A stretch of 64,000 nucleotides of DNA, from the NCBI GenBank assembly GCA_036897525.1, contig JAYMTJ010000044.1, positions 1-64,000 of the forward strand, written 5' to 3'. The translations under genes were made by a program, and so were the position numbers. Positions 1 through 13,330 of the stretch are shown piece after piece; the first letter of the stretch is position 1, and each line of letters opens with the position of its first letter. Source of the DNA: Pelargonium x hortorum. Taxonomy: Eukaryota > Streptophyta > Magnoliopsida > Geraniales > Geraniaceae. Below the pieces are notes generated by a model. That model ran no database searches and was not told where the DNA came from. It saw only the letters and a list, made by a program, of their open reading frames with translations.

Positions 1-2294
1 GGAGTAAGTAATAAGGATCTCCTACCCTTTACTCTAGGTGACTGGGTTTTAAATCAACAAATAGAAAATTCTTTCTATGCTATATTGCTAAGTTTAAGTT
101 TACAAATTCGGAATTGTATTCCTTATATCACAGCGTTCTAAAATCTTCTGGGATTCTTACTAACCAAAAAAAGTAGCCGTCGAATATCCCTCCTCAACCT
201 CTACCTAGTTATTACAAGGGTTCTTGTAGAATATTTCAAATTCCTTTGCTTTAGAGATTTTTTTAATAAAAAAAACTTTATTTCTATATTAAGTGATTCT
301 GATTTCTCTCTAAGCCAGGAGTTGCCCAATTACTTATGTTTCACAAAAACCCTTCCACGGAGACCGGTCCTTTATAGTAAACCCCTAACCTAACCTTCAG
401 TGCTTTTGCCTCTCAACTTAAGAATTACTTGTGATTACTTCACTGCAGCATAGGAACTCACTCTAAAAAAGTGATCGATCTTATTAGTTACTTAACAGCA
501 ATAACCTAGCGAGTCAAGTATTCCTATTATATAAATTTATATAAACCCATTGAGTTATGCATTCGCATTGCATTAAGGATAAGTTCAACTATATCCTTAA
601 TAAGTCTGACTAGCTCTTCAGAATAATGTAGTAAAGGCTTTTATCCATAAATTATGATATATCTGGTTAGGTTAAGGCCTTTTCGTGCGATATAACGCGC
701 TTATAGATATATCTTATCTTTTGCGTATAATTTTGATGTAGTAAGAATCCGAAGCTGTATACCACACTAATCCTAGTATGACCCATGTCACTCATTTACA
801 TATTCTAAGTGAGCTCTATCCCTTATAAAACAAGGTTGTAACAGCTGCTTTTCTAGTTTTAATAAAAAGAAAGACTCCTACTACAGAATCGCGAATCCCT
901 TTAGTTTGCTGTGAACTTAGAGTTTACAAGTAAAAAAGATTTAAGAAATCTTAGGGAATAAGAAACAAAGCCCTTTTGCGAAAGCTTGTCTTAACACAAA
1001 CTAAACTAGGATTGCATAGAATTGAATCCACGATCTTGAATAGTTTCTTTGAAGTGTTTGTTGATCATACTTAAAAAAACCAGGATTACCCTTACTATAT
1101 AAAATAAAAGAGCTCCTGTTAGTCAACCAAAAGCCTTAGATTCTTTTTGAGTTCAAGTATAGTAAAAACACCTGCCGTAATGCAGCAACCCCTCTGCTAA
1201 CCGAACCCCATAAAAATAACTTTATTTTAATCGCGAGTTGTCTCATTTATAGGAAAGTAATTAAAAGGAAATCCCTTGGTTTAATTTAATATTTCATCCT
1301 TGGTCGGAGCACAGAATAAAAATCCCCAAAACACCTATTTGAACCCTTGGCATCCCTGTAAATAGGTGCTTTAGTTCCCTTTCAGCTCAAGCTATTCCCA
1401 GGCAGAGACATAAGAAATTCAACCTTTTCTATCTAATCTAAGGGATTTCGCTTTTCAAAAAAACTTATTTAAGTGCATACAGCAAATCTATATTATTTTT
1501 ACAAGACCCCAAGACTGTAATATTAGAACTTCGTGGGAGATATTCCAGCCGAAATTTGGGGTGTTAGGGGAGTTGAAAAGGTTCTTACTATTACACAAGT
1601 AAGAAGGATTGCTAATGTTCTGATTTTTCTTCTAGTCTATTTTTATCCGCCCTTCCTTATAGTAAAAGTATAAACTAATAACAACTATTACCGGTACATA
1701 TTCTGACTTATAACTTATAGTATAGATGTACTCTTAGATTCCCTGCTCTGGTAAGTAAAAAGGGTGTAGCCTGGAGACTCCGTATTGATTATAAGACAAT
1801 TTATTTACGTATAAAAAAGGGGTTTGGGTTTGGGTTCAAAGACAAGTAGAATAATTAACAAACAAGATCTCCTCCTTTATAAACTCTATATATGTATGGG
1901 GGTTCCCGACCCAGTTACGCGCATATTTTGATTTGAGTAGTTTCCTTTCAACAATTCTAGAGTTTTCTAGTTCTAATAGAAGACTCGAAATGTATATAAT
2001 GAAGAGGGTCACTGGATACAAAACAAAAGGATACCTAAACAGAGGATAATACTCTGGGTTACTCAAAGAGTGTATAAATAATGCTCAGTCGGGTCGAAAC
2101 TCGGTTTTTTTCATTTTGGCATTCCAGTTATTTAATTTATTAAATCCAGTTAAAAAAAACTTCTAAGGGAAAGCCTTTAGATTAGAGATTACTTTTCGAT
2201 TTTGAGGATACCTTTTGTACTTTATCAATGTATATTAAGAATAGGAGTTTTAATATTAATTGTATATAAGTTATACTTTAACAGCATATAATTT
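1..2294. other. spacer, nothing recognised
   Basis: The longest frame is 76 codons on the minus strand (1836-2066), hydrophobic at the start but unlike any family I know. No RNA gene or repeat stood out. Confidence 0.6.
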
Positions 2295-2305
2295 CATAAG
2301 AGAAG
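2295..2305 (+). promoter_or_regulatory. possible plant mitochondrial promoter motif
   Basis: CATAAGAGAAG matches the core of the dicot mitochondrial promoter consensus (CRTAAGAGA, often followed by AG) and follows an AT-rich stretch, as the family requires. About one exact CRTAAGAGA is expected by chance in a window of this size, and nothing recognisable follows downstream. The call is weak. Confidence 0.2.
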
Positions 2306-2440
2306 TCAATTTCCTTTAGATAAAGAAACATATCTAACTCTAAATCTTCCCTTTGAAAGCAGTCCAACTCAGTCGGTGCTGGTGTTGCTCTTTCAACTCT
2401 AATCTAAGAAGGTATGCTTTAGCTTACTGAGTCCATTTAG

Positions 2441-2665
2441 GTTAGGTCATACGATGGTATTGCCCGGATTGTTACAGTTGTAGAGGGAAAACTTCTGAAA
2501 TATCGAAAATCGGTTATAACGAGTCCCAATAGAAACTTCCTAAACTCAATTCTTGGTTATAACGGAGCTCTAGACACGAAAGCATTAAAAAAACGAGTTA
2601 TAACGCGGTTAGATGTCCAAAAATGTACATGGTTAAAAGTACCTCTACTCATATACTTTACTTAA
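2441..2665 (+). other. 74-codon open frame with a DGIA repeat motif, no ATG
   Basis: The frame is open from the codon after TAG (2438-2440) to TAA (2663-2665) but contains no usable ATG. Near its start it reads Ser-Tyr-Asp-Gly-Ile-Ala-Arg-Ile-Val. This places it in the family of short related sequences at 40795, 41063, 43262, 55907, 56275, 56866 and 58383. It also spans the three GTTATAACG motifs. Its length is ordinary for chance at this composition, and no known protein is recognised. It is recorded because the shared motif is in frame and is the best-extended example on the plus strand. Confidence 0.25.
2512..2608 (+). repeat. three spaced copies of a GTTATAACG motif
   Basis: GGTTATAACGAG, GGTTATAACGGAG and GAGTTATAACGCGG begin at 2512, 2555 and 2595, so they are about 40-43 bp apart. 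GTTATAAC is itself a perfect 8-bp palindrome. All three sit inside the open frame at 2441-2665, and two of them fall in the same phase (Val-Ile-Thr). A further GTTATAACG lies near 45477. They may be remains of a short tandem repeat of about 40 bp, because the intervals themselves no longer look alike. Confidence 0.5.
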
Positions 2666-5309
2666 GTACCCTTGTCATTTTTATCAGGAACACCAATGCT
2701 AATAGAATCGCTTAGATAGAAAAACACTTATCTTGCGAGTTCATAGTGTACGCTTTTGTCTATTAGAGCGAGGGCAATTATCCCAAGATTATCTCAGAGT
2801 GAATCTAATAGAAATACAATAGGTTCGAATCTCGGTATCTGGAAAAGGGGAACCTTTTAATGCAATCCCTGGTGGAGCGGTCAGACGTTAACAAGATACT
2901 TGTAGTTTTACTTAACTTAATTAAAAAACGGATTTAACCTCCAAAGGGGTCTTCTCAATAGTTAGGACTTTAGAGACATTTTATGGCACTTACTTATTTA
3001 CGCCGAGGGTCCTATGTCAAAAGTACCCGCGCTAGGAAGTTCCGTATCTTCAGAACTTAAAAAGGGGTAATGCTACAGTTTAACCTATATCCGTTGTAGA
3101 TAGCACTTCTTCTTTTACCAACAAGGAAACTCCTCAGCTGTTGCTAAGACTGCCCCCTTCTATAATTCAAATTAATAAGAACGGAAATATTTAGGAGTAG
3201 TAAACCGTGTAGTGTATCTAAGCGCCTAGGTTCTCAAGATATTCTACTGATTATAAATAGGAAATAGGTTTTTTCTTAGAAATACTAGTTCCCTAATTTG
3301 CAACTTGTTCTAGTGGACACTCTTACCTATTTGACACAAGCCTCAAAAAGAGTAACTATTCCTATTTTCATATTGGGTTGCTTCATACAATACCCGGCAC
3401 CCGCACAGGAAATGCCCCTAATTTTAAGAACCTCACTATATCTTTTTTAGGATAATACAATACTAGAAAATAGATTAAACTCCGCCGAGGAAGATCCCTG
3501 CGTTAAAGCACAAAAGTCCGAGCTCTCAAAAAAAAGGAAACAAGAAATGAATTTACATAAAGAAAGTAGGAAGCTTCTAAAGTTACAGGAAACCCCAAAA
3601 GACAATAAAAGTTTCATTTACAGAGTCTAAATATATAGGAGAGGCCTCATAAAGAAGGAGTTTTACCCTTTTTTTTTTCTCGATACGATAATAGGAGTAA
3701 AAAAAGACGGGAGAGCAGTTTCAAAGAGCTCTATGGGGCTCAGACTAGAGTATCCCGCTTTGATTAGAGGAAATTTCTCTCTTTCTTTTTAAATAAAAAT
3801 CAGTATTTATGAAATGAATGCAACTAAACATTATAAGTTAATATACCCGGCCCGGTATACGCCTTATTTTTTATTAAAAATAAAGTGGGTAAATCCCGAA
3901 GGGTTGTTTTTTTACAGATAGAGGGCCACACCTTTCTAAAAATAGATTATTAACCAAGACTCTTTCAAGCGGAAAAATGGAATAAAAAAAAAAAAAAGCT
4001 GTTCAAAACGCATGAAATTTCTAATCTAGGGCTAGATTCGCATAAGAAACAAAGTCTTTGAAATATTACCCAATTAATTTGAATTATATATTCAGGAACT
4101 CCGATTAAATTCTTCTTTAAAAATCCTATAGGCCAACCAACTTTAGGGCTCTTGTACTTTGTGAGTTGCCCCTACTCTTTCTCTTTCTTTCATAAGAGTC
4201 TCTTATACATACATACCCAAGTTAAAGGAGGGGTCTTACTTTATCAACCCAACTACCCCCATTAAAATAAAAGGTGAAGTTCGATAGGCATAAAACTGCT
4301 TTACTTATCTAAAAAAACTAATTTATTCGAATTGAACAAACTGTAATGACTATCATCACTACAATAACCATGATATTAGATTAGACTTTCATGATATTAG
4401 AATTTAAGAAATCTTTTTTTAATGCCTTGCTTTTTTTCATGGCATTTCTTTTATTTAAGTTTTCATTGATAATATCCTGATCCTGGATCTTGAACTAGAA
4501 TATGTCACTCTAATGAAATCGAGGATTCCTAAGTATGAAGATGGGTTTTGCGCCATACCAGACACCCGATGTCTAGGATTTTTGCCTGCACCTATAATAT
4601 TATTACTATTCCTGTCTCGGATAAAGTTTTATTTTAATAACGAGGCCTTTCTCAACACAAAGTTTCATATCTGATAAGCTTTTGGGCGATCCGATTTCGG
4701 AGTATGCTTTTTTCTTTATTACCAGAGGCGTGAAATTTAAAGCCAAGTTATGCCGTCGAAGAAGGCACTTAGTATACTACAGAATTAATAAAGGGGGCTT
4801 GTTCTACTTCTACAACACTCCTAAATTCGTACTGGAAGAATCTAAGAAAATCGGAGTCCTTAACTTAACTGAGCCTTGTTTTAATTATATAGTTTTACTT
4901 TTAACTTTTAAATAGTGTGTTAAGCGCTCCCCTAGAATTTGGTATGGGCTTTAAAAAAGTATCTACTCCTCCGGTAACTGGCAAAAGCTCCGAGTCTCGT
5001 AGTACAAAAAAAATCCCGACTGAGTAACCCAGGAGCTCCCTTTGAAATTAAGGTGCTACTAAGGCTAAGGCAACCCCGGGTAATGAAATGACTTGCAGGA
5101 TTTCAATTCCTTTTGTTTTTAGCTTTTTTATTTGAGCTATATTACTCCAGATACCAAGTATTTTGATACTAATGACATGGCTATAGTATTCCCCCAAAGC
5201 TGCTTGACCTGAAATGAAAACTCTTAGGGGAGCCCCCTTACTTTATTTTAAACTGAAAATAATAGAACTAAATCTAAATGAAACCATTTAAGCGTGCGCC
5301 TCTACCTAT
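2666..5309. other. spacer with the longest A run
   Basis: Holds a run of 14 A at 3984-3997 and an AG-rich stretch near 3520-3560. The 77-codon frame at 4682-4915 has no ATG at its first codon and no known relative. Confidence 0.6.
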
Positions 5310-5678
5310 ATGGAGAATGTCAAGTTTTTATGTAATGGAGTAGATATATATAGTTATTCGTTATTTGTATTTTCTAATTTGAGATACAAAAGCTTAACTC
5401 CATTGATATGTATAGCTAACAGGCTTTTCGTCTTTATATCAGCATCCTTGGAGGAGTCAGTGTTATCTTATTTAAACAGTAACACTATAATCCAGAATAC
5501 AGAATCTGTGACAGGAAAGACACTTCCCAATAAAGTAACATTAAACTACAGAGTACCGAATATGCAGGCAATACTCTACTCTACTCTACTCTACTCTACT
5601 CTAGTTCAGAGGGCCCAAGCAAGCTTGCCTAAAGACACCCGAGTAGATGAGGGCTTCCTGGCTAAAGAAATCCGTTAA
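5310..5678 (+). other. 122-codon open frame, probably not a gene
   Basis: Second-longest ATG-initiated frame in the window. The product would begin MENVKFLCNG and has a mildly hydrophobic stretch at about residues 14-46. A Tyr-Ser-Thr-Leu-Leu repeat near residue 90 simply translates the pentanucleotide microsatellite. No family, signal peptide or clear membrane helix is recognised, and no ribosome-binding or promoter signal is seen upstream. Its length is what chance allows, and it runs straight through a microsatellite, so I regard it as spacer that happens to be open. Confidence 0.12.
5572..5603 (+). repeat. TACTC pentanucleotide microsatellite
   Basis: Six perfect TACTC units followed by TA, the cleanest simple repeat of more than one base in the window. 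It is uninterrupted, so it is either young or kept even by slippage, unlike the worn repeats around it. Confidence 0.95.
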
Positions 5679-8600
5679 CTGCTCTGACAATTCCCATTTC
5701 TTGGCTGTCCCCAAATAACCACTTCTCCTTAAAAAAAAACTCAAAGGAATGATTCTCGCTTTAAAGTTACGAGGTTTTAGAATTCCCCTTAATTTCAAAA
5801 TGAGTCGTCTGTACTCTGCCTTAATAACTCACTGTTACTTATTAATTACACCTTGATCAGGAAGAAAACCTATATCACTGCTCTGGATACTATAAGAGCG
5901 AGTGGAACATGAAGGCACAGAATCTTTCTATTGATTGTAAGCCTCTCCACTTATAAAAAAGCCCTGAGACAGACTAGAAAAAGAAAGCTTACTTACGAAC
6001 TAGAAAAAATTTGTCTGGTAAGGTAAGGGGTTTGTTGTATACCCATTTTTTTTTAATCGACTACATTATTATCCCAGTATTATATTAGTTTAAAAGTATG
6101 GAATAAGTTTTCTTTTTAGACTTTCTTAAGGTACACCTACACCTTAAGCTTTACGCCGGTATTCATTTCAGAGAATTTGAGTTATTATACCAGGTCTGCT
6201 AAAGGCATATACCGAGCACCTTATGGTTCAGGGTTTAGACCCACTGAATATGAGTAGTAATGCTAATAAGTCGAGTTAGAATAACATTCTGTTTGGCTGG
6301 ATCAAAACTGGATCAAAAAAAGACACTCCTTTTGCTTCTTTTCTCAGTATCCTATCCAGCTTTACTTCTAATCTCATTTTTAAGGTTTACTAGTATCTGG
6401 AGCCAAATTTGACTTACTAAGGGGCTCTTTATAAATATTATAGCCGGTTAGAGCTTACGTCACAAATCAGTCTAAGATTATCCCAGGATTTTACTAAGGC
6501 TGCCCAAAGAAAGGATCCATATACTTTAAGAAATATCTTATAATTACAGTTTGATTTTCCTTATTTGACCCTTCCTTGAAGGAACAAATACGAGAAAAGG
6601 GTATCCAGCCTCCTCTTTAATTAAGGGTGTGGTACGATTTTTATATAGATATTATATAGACCTCTTTCGCAGCAAAGTGTCAAACAAGGTACTTCCGATT
6701 AAACCTGTACTCAATTCTTTTCCTGTATTTAGGGCTTACCTAAGTTGTAAGAGACGCATAATTTTATTCCATTTTGAGGTATTGAAATCTATTTAGGAGG
6801 AAAATGAAGGGCAGTCATGTGCATTGGGGACTACTCAATTTACAAAGAAAATCAGCTACAACTATCTTGACTTGAAAAGACACATTACTCTACATTTTTT
6901 GTGTTAAATAAGGGCTTCTCAATCTCTTAAGCCATGTTTATTTCGACTTATATAACTAAGCAATGTATTATGTCCCCGGTATCCCATCCCTGAAATAAGG
7001 AATAATCCGTAAGTGAGGGCGCTTTGAACCTACGGATTTGTTTTGATGACCTTGATATAACCTACCTCGACAATTGATACTAAATAAGCCAGAAAAAGGA
7101 ATGTGACTTCAATCTTAATTACCGCTTTCTATTTATTTGGTAAATAAAGGCAGCCTAGTATCGAATTGAAAAGAACTGCTTCATTCTATAAGGCAAAAAA
7201 AGGATAGAACCTACTTAATATCACAAACCTTTATAAAGATTTTCGTTTATCAACGTACTTAGAGTATAAACTACAAGCTAAAGAGCTTTCTGCATCTTAA
7301 ATTAAAAGAGTCCTCTTTATCTGATGAATTTTTTTAATAATCAAGTAATCGCTGTGTTACCTCTAACCTTAAATACAAAAACTCTCCTTCCAGCAACACT
7401 TAATAACTAACTAGGGATCCTAGTTCTGTTCTGCCCTGGCTTACTCTGGCCATGCATTTACTCGCTCATCTCATAGAGAAGCGAATCCTACTGACTCGTT
7501 CTCAGCGGAATTCTGTAATAGAACATAAATCGATACCGCCCGCTATAAACCCGATAAATCTCAAATTTGTATATTGATTGAACATAAATTTTTATTAAAT
7601 TAATTCTATCTTATAATTTAAGCGGAGTCCTCCTTTCTTTCCAGATAGATACATTGCAAGATTTTTCATATCTCAGAAAAGCTAAGGCTTTATTTATATT
7701 TAAGAGCAAAGCTACTAGGAAATGCTCCATTGACCAAATACGGGATTTGGTGCCGAAATAGAATAAGCTATTATACTATAAACCTCAATAAACAAAAATA
7801 AGGATCCCTATAAATATAAACCAAACGTCGACTAACAACGGCAATCCCTTGACTTGAGGAAACCCATGTAAAAGTCCTGTATTCTGCGAGCTAATTAAGA
7901 AATGTGATAAAGTCAAGGTCAGTTGGTTTACTCGTTTCTTCTTGGAATCGTTACAATATTTATGAGCTTCTCAGTACTGTTTCCCGAAAGCAAAGTAAGA
8001 AAAGGTTTCTTTAAAAGGGCATAGATGAGGCCTAGAAATCAATAACTAAACATATAGGAAATCGAACTAAAAAGCCTTGAATAGAATATATAAAGCACCT
8101 TTCTACCTAGTCTAGTGTCTTAAGCAATTATAGATATAAACATAAATCAGAATCGCTTAGATAATGATAATAAAGTTCAAATAATTTCCTATTTTTCTAT
8201 ACAATTTCTCTAGCATTCATTTAGTAGGTGTTTTAGATAGAGATCGAATTATGACACAGATAAAGGTAAATCAACCCGAACGAAGCTTATAGCCGCAGGT
8301 TCAAAGTCCTTTTTAAAGGTTTTTTGAATTATAGTATTATAGTCAAGAATTTCTAAATAAACAAGAATATTAAAGAACGTATTCACTTAGGTATAGGTAG
8401 AAGTTCTAGGTTTTCCGAAGCAAGTAAGAAACTTGTAAGTAAGATCCTTATAATATATAAGAACCTTGCCAATTTTGTAACTTACTGCTTACTATTACTA
8501 TATAAAAACTCTTTCGGGAGTTCCTGGATAAGTTGTCCTTATTTCTACGGGAAAGGATACCCTACCAAGAAAGAGTTAATTTACCAGCTTATACCGGGTT

Positions 8601-11600
8601 TACACGAATAAGAAAGAAGAAAGAAGAATTTTTTTTTTAACAGTCAGTAATAAACAAACCCTATTTATGCTACGATAACTAAGGATAAGCTCTAGTTAAA
8701 ATACTACAAAAAACCCATGCAAGGTTACCCAAACTCTCCCTTTCTATTTTTATTCGAAATTAAGGGTTTTACCAAGTACTAGATAAGCTATTAACTCTAG
8801 AATCGAGAGGTCCTGAAAGGAGAACTAAGACCTATACTTTTTTCTATTTCTTCTTTATGTGCGGCAAATCCGGCGTAGGATGGTTATACGACGCTTAAGG
8901 GGTAAAAGTAAAGTGACAAACAAGTCCTTATGTATCCAGTAAAAAACGCATTACAAATGTTTATCGAGAGAAGAGCGGAGCTTCGGGTTTTTTACCTACA
9001 AACTTTTAGAAGTCTTTTGTGCTATACGTTCTTTATTCTATCTAAAAGCAAAGTAAGGAGTCCCCACATAACACGACAACAAAAAAAAGGCTGCATACTA
9101 GCCCTGTAAAAGGTCAAGTTTCACTAAAAAAAAAGCTCTTGAATCCTTTCTGAATCTAAATAAGATAGACCTAAATAAAGTACTGTAATTAGAAATTTGA
9201 TGTATAACTTCTCAGTGCTTGAAAAATGACTTAAATATCCTTATTTCAACTTCGCTCAAAAGCTTATCACCAAAAAGAGGTTTCATATATCTTAAAGAGT
9301 AAAATAAAAAAATCAAAGAAAAAAGTTTTTCTAAGCAAATACTCCTACACAACACCTACGCTTTATTCTATTACTATTAATAGTGCATCCTACCTAAAGT
9401 TTTTTTATTTATGCCTCCTATATAGCACTAACTAAACCTCGCAAACAAAGTGACGGGATCCTATAGAGCTTTGCTCCCTCTAGCACAAATTCCTAATTAC
9501 AAGGTGGTAGCCTTAGCATACACATGGACTTACCAACACTTAACTAAAATGTTACAGTTGAAATTAAATAAAAAAACTTGAACGAATATTAAATCTGTTA
9601 GTCTAAGGGCCCTTTTCGTACGCTTTATCAATAGTTAATAGGGTAGAAAGAGTATTCGTTACTTGTTTTGTACTTAAGGTTCCCTGAGAAACCCATACTA
9701 GTAATACAGGAGGGTAGAAATTCTTAGACTTGAATAAGAAATTAGGGGTTAGTTCAGGACTTTTTGCCCTTTTTATACAAGTATTATCCAAACGAGTGTA
9801 GGGTTTCTGGCCTAAACCCCAGTATACAGTAAATGATAGTTAGGGGTCGTATAATAAGAGGGCCTCCTTTTAAGGTAAAGTAGCTAACAAAGAGGTATCT
9901 CTTAATTCAAGGTATAGTGGGCTTAATATCAAATAAATTTGTACTTAACAAAGGTAAAGACTTTTTTTATTTTGTACAATAAAATCTCCGACTAAGTCTA
10001 ACTAGTTTCAAGATCTAGGATTAAATTAAATAGGAACACCAGAATTAACTAACAGGGAACGACCCATATAGATAAACCAAATATATTAATAAACAATTAT
10101 AAATTCATAAACTCTATTTTATAGAATCCGCGCAGTCTAAAATTTACCCGTTCACAACAAGACTTTTCAGAGCAAATCTTGATTATTTGATTACTAAAGC
10201 TGAATCAGGATTAGGATATAGACTACCCCGCATCAAAAATTCGAACGAAGACTTTACTCATAATAGAACTTTTTGGGGACAAAAAGGAGAAATTCCGCCT
10301 GAGATCTTAATCCGAAGCTTAAGCCGGAAGTCTTTCTTCTCTACGTTTTAGTAAGCCGATATACGTTACGTACGGTTTCTAATATACAAGAGTTTGTAAT
10401 TTATTGGTTGGTACCTCAGTGTCCAGTCATACATAATTTAGTAGTAGCAAAGGTACATAAAAGGAATCCGTGCTTAACTTAATAGGGCTGCTTTTATTTG
10501 TGCAAGATATGAAACCAGAGTACTCTTGAATTCTTCTAGATGCGATGAGGTTCAAAAATCGTTACGATAAATTCCTTTTCAAGGATTGCTTCAAATAGAA
10601 AACTTCCTTAAGTTATAATTCATGACAAACAAAGATATCTAGACTTTGCTTCCCCTTTTCCATTTTCGGGAATGCTCGAAACCACGCTAACTCTAGATAG
10701 AATCTATAGTGTTAATGACTCCCATAACGCTCCTAATAAATAGGGTTCCCTATACTATTTCTCTTAAAACTGCACTGCAGACAGAGTGACTTAATACCAA
10801 AATTTCTGGGTATATACTCTACTAAACGCTTTAAATAAAATACTTATTTCGGCTGGAGGGACTGAGCTGAGGATTTCCCACTAAATTATTTACTAGTACA
10901 GAATCTTTGTGTAAGATTCCCGTATTTCGCAGGGTTCTGTCTAACACTAATTTTAGATTAGTAAGAGATTATAAGAGAGGGAATCCTGAGTAACGAAAAA
11001 TAATAATCGAGCTTTGTACAAAAGGGGCATTCTCTCTAACTAAGTATATGTATCTCAGGTTACAAAGGGCTAAATGCAGCAGAGCTAAGTACTGCACTTT
11101 GACTAGGTTTATCCGATAAACAATTTAGGATTAAAAGATCTTGGGTAATGAGGGCCCTTTATTCTTTTAGTCCCCAAGGGTAAAGTAAAAACATTTTGAA
11201 TAAGAGTCCTGAAAGGAAAGTTTATTTTATCACAGCGAGCTGTTGTATGTATACAATGTAAATTATAGCCTTAGTTCGTAATCGAGTAAGGCACTTTGGG
11301 ACAATAACTAGAGATTACTAAGTTCGAAAGTATTCTATTAAAATATAAACTAACAAAAAGACCTAGGATATATACAAAACTCTCCGGTTAAATTGATTTA
11401 GAATCAATTGTAGTCCTTTAACTTGCCTTAATGAAATGAAAGTTTCCTAGTCAATAACAATTAGGGAGATCCCTAGTCAGTCAAAGTTAAGAAGAGTAAT
11501 ACAAATTTACTTTTACACTAAAAAAAAAATAACCCGTCTCGGGCACTGAAAAATCTCAATATAAACATCTCTTACATGGAATAGTTGTACCTTAGAATAC

Positions 11601-12936
11601 TTGCTTTTTTTAGTTCGAACTCTAGTGGACTCTCTAAGTGGTATGTAGAATAAGCATAAAAGTGATTGGCTATCCTCCTATCGGTTCCTAATCAGGGTCC
11701 ATTGATCTAGTGTAATCTTGAGTTTCAGCTTTTTCTTTATTTTATAATAATTTATTTAGTATTGGCTTGCTGAGTAATACATGCAAGACTTTATTTTAGA
11801 TATAAAAAAAGGATTTTCCTATTACACCTTTAAGTTATCGGATTAGATCTCTTACGAGCGCTAGGATGAAACCTTGTACCTCTGGTTGTTCAGTTACACT
11901 TGTATCTCATTTTTCTTTAAAGGAAAGGGGGAACTCTAATCAGACTTGAACCAATGTTTTGTACTTCAAATGAGCTTTGATTTACCCCGGATCGACTTGC
12001 TTAAATTAAATTTAACTGAATATACACCTCTAAAATACCTTTTCGCTTACTAATTTACTGCGTTTTTAGGGATAGAGCAAGACATTTTCTTATTTCACAA
12101 GTCAACTCTTTCTTTATCTAAGTGATTTTAACATCCCTTGTTTCTTCGTTATTCGTTAACTGGATCGAGACGATCAGAAAAACAAACCTTCTACACACTA
12201 GATTCTCATTGTCTTTACCGAAAAGAATAGCGATTCCCTGGGTTACTTGCTTCAGCTCTCTATTTTAAAATTGTAAGTTACAGATAGGAGAGTCTCGAAT
12301 CCACTGCTAATTTAGAATTCAGGTCAAATATTAATACCGCTACCGCAAAACCCTTATCCCGAGATATCTCTTATAAATCTTATGTTATGAATCTACATGG
12401 GGAACCTGCTAACTTAACTTTAACCAAACCACCTTTCTTTTTTAGTAGAACAAGAAGAAGTAGATTTAGAAAGGCATGTCAAAAAAATTCTATCTGTAAA
12501 GATATCTATGAGGATTTCCTTCTTTATTACTCCATTTTCCCGAAGTCCCTGTTAATAAGTTAATGCTAGTAAAGAATGCTATGTATATATTAATTATTCA
12601 AATTTTAAGCCAATCCCTATATTTTGGGAGTAACGAAATCTCAATCTCATTCATATGAATTTTCTCAAGCCTAGATTTCTTAGTATTCTAATTGAGAATT
12701 CTAGCATACTTAGTAGAAGGAATTCGTATCAAATATCTCTTAAAGCCCTCCCCAAAGCAATTAAGTTTTGTTTGATACAAACGAGAGACCCCGTACGTAA
12801 ACTTTCTAGCACGACAGATATTCCTTTTGTCCATTATATATTTACACTACCTACACCCCGAAGAAGCTAACTATTATAAAGTTGCATGCTTATAGATTCT
12901 CCATTAGGGTTTTCATTAATTTAAAAGGGGCACAGG
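5679..12936. other. 7.2-kb spacer, no feature found
   Basis: The longest tract in the first half without any island, tRNA-like motif or notable palindrome. An exact CRTAAGAGA on the minus strand at 11848-11856 is the only promoter-like word and has no supporting context. Confidence 0.6.
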
Positions 12937-13131
12937 ATGTGTCGAAAACTCTACTATTGTAGTAGGGGACACGGAGTTCTGCATAAGACTAAGGGCACTT
13001 TTTTTTATCTACTTTGGCGAATTCGAAGGAAAATAATTAAAGGACAGTCTGTTGTTAATGAAGATATGAAACTAGAGCGGATAATACCTTATGTCAAAAT
13101 ACAAAGAATAAGAAGGGCTTTAGTTGACTAA
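12937..13131 (+). other. 64-codon basic open frame
   Basis: The frame starts at ATG after AGGGGCACAGG. The product would be strongly basic, with many Arg and Lys (for example RIRRKIIKG near residue 30), and would contain four Cys or His residues near the start. It resembles no ribosomal protein I know. It is recorded only because its composition is more protein-like than that of its neighbours. It is well within chance length. Confidence 0.1.
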
Positions 13132-13318
13132 TTACAAGTTGTTTAGGTATAGCTATGTAGGGTTGAGCCCCCGGGACCTTAAAACTCTAAAAATATCTAA
13201 CCTTATAGAAGTGCCCGCAGGAAAGTTGAACCATAATATTCCAATTTGGGATTGAAGCAAACACAGGGGGTTACACTATAGGGTCCTGGCACAACTTTTA
13301 CCTTTCATTATAGTATAG

Positions 13319-13330
13319 TCGGAATTCCGA
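13319..13330. repeat. 12-bp perfect palindrome
   Basis: TCGGAATTCCGA has no spacer. It would form only a small cruciform and may be chance. Confidence 0.5.

Noticed and set aside
5601-5798. 65-codon minus-strand frame overlapping the 122-codon frame.
   Set aside because: It is of chance length and overlaps the microsatellite, with no supporting features.
11848-11856. Exact CRTAAGAGA promoter word on the minus strand.
   Set aside because: About one exact match is expected by chance, it lacks a convincing AT-rich upstream box, and no gene follows.
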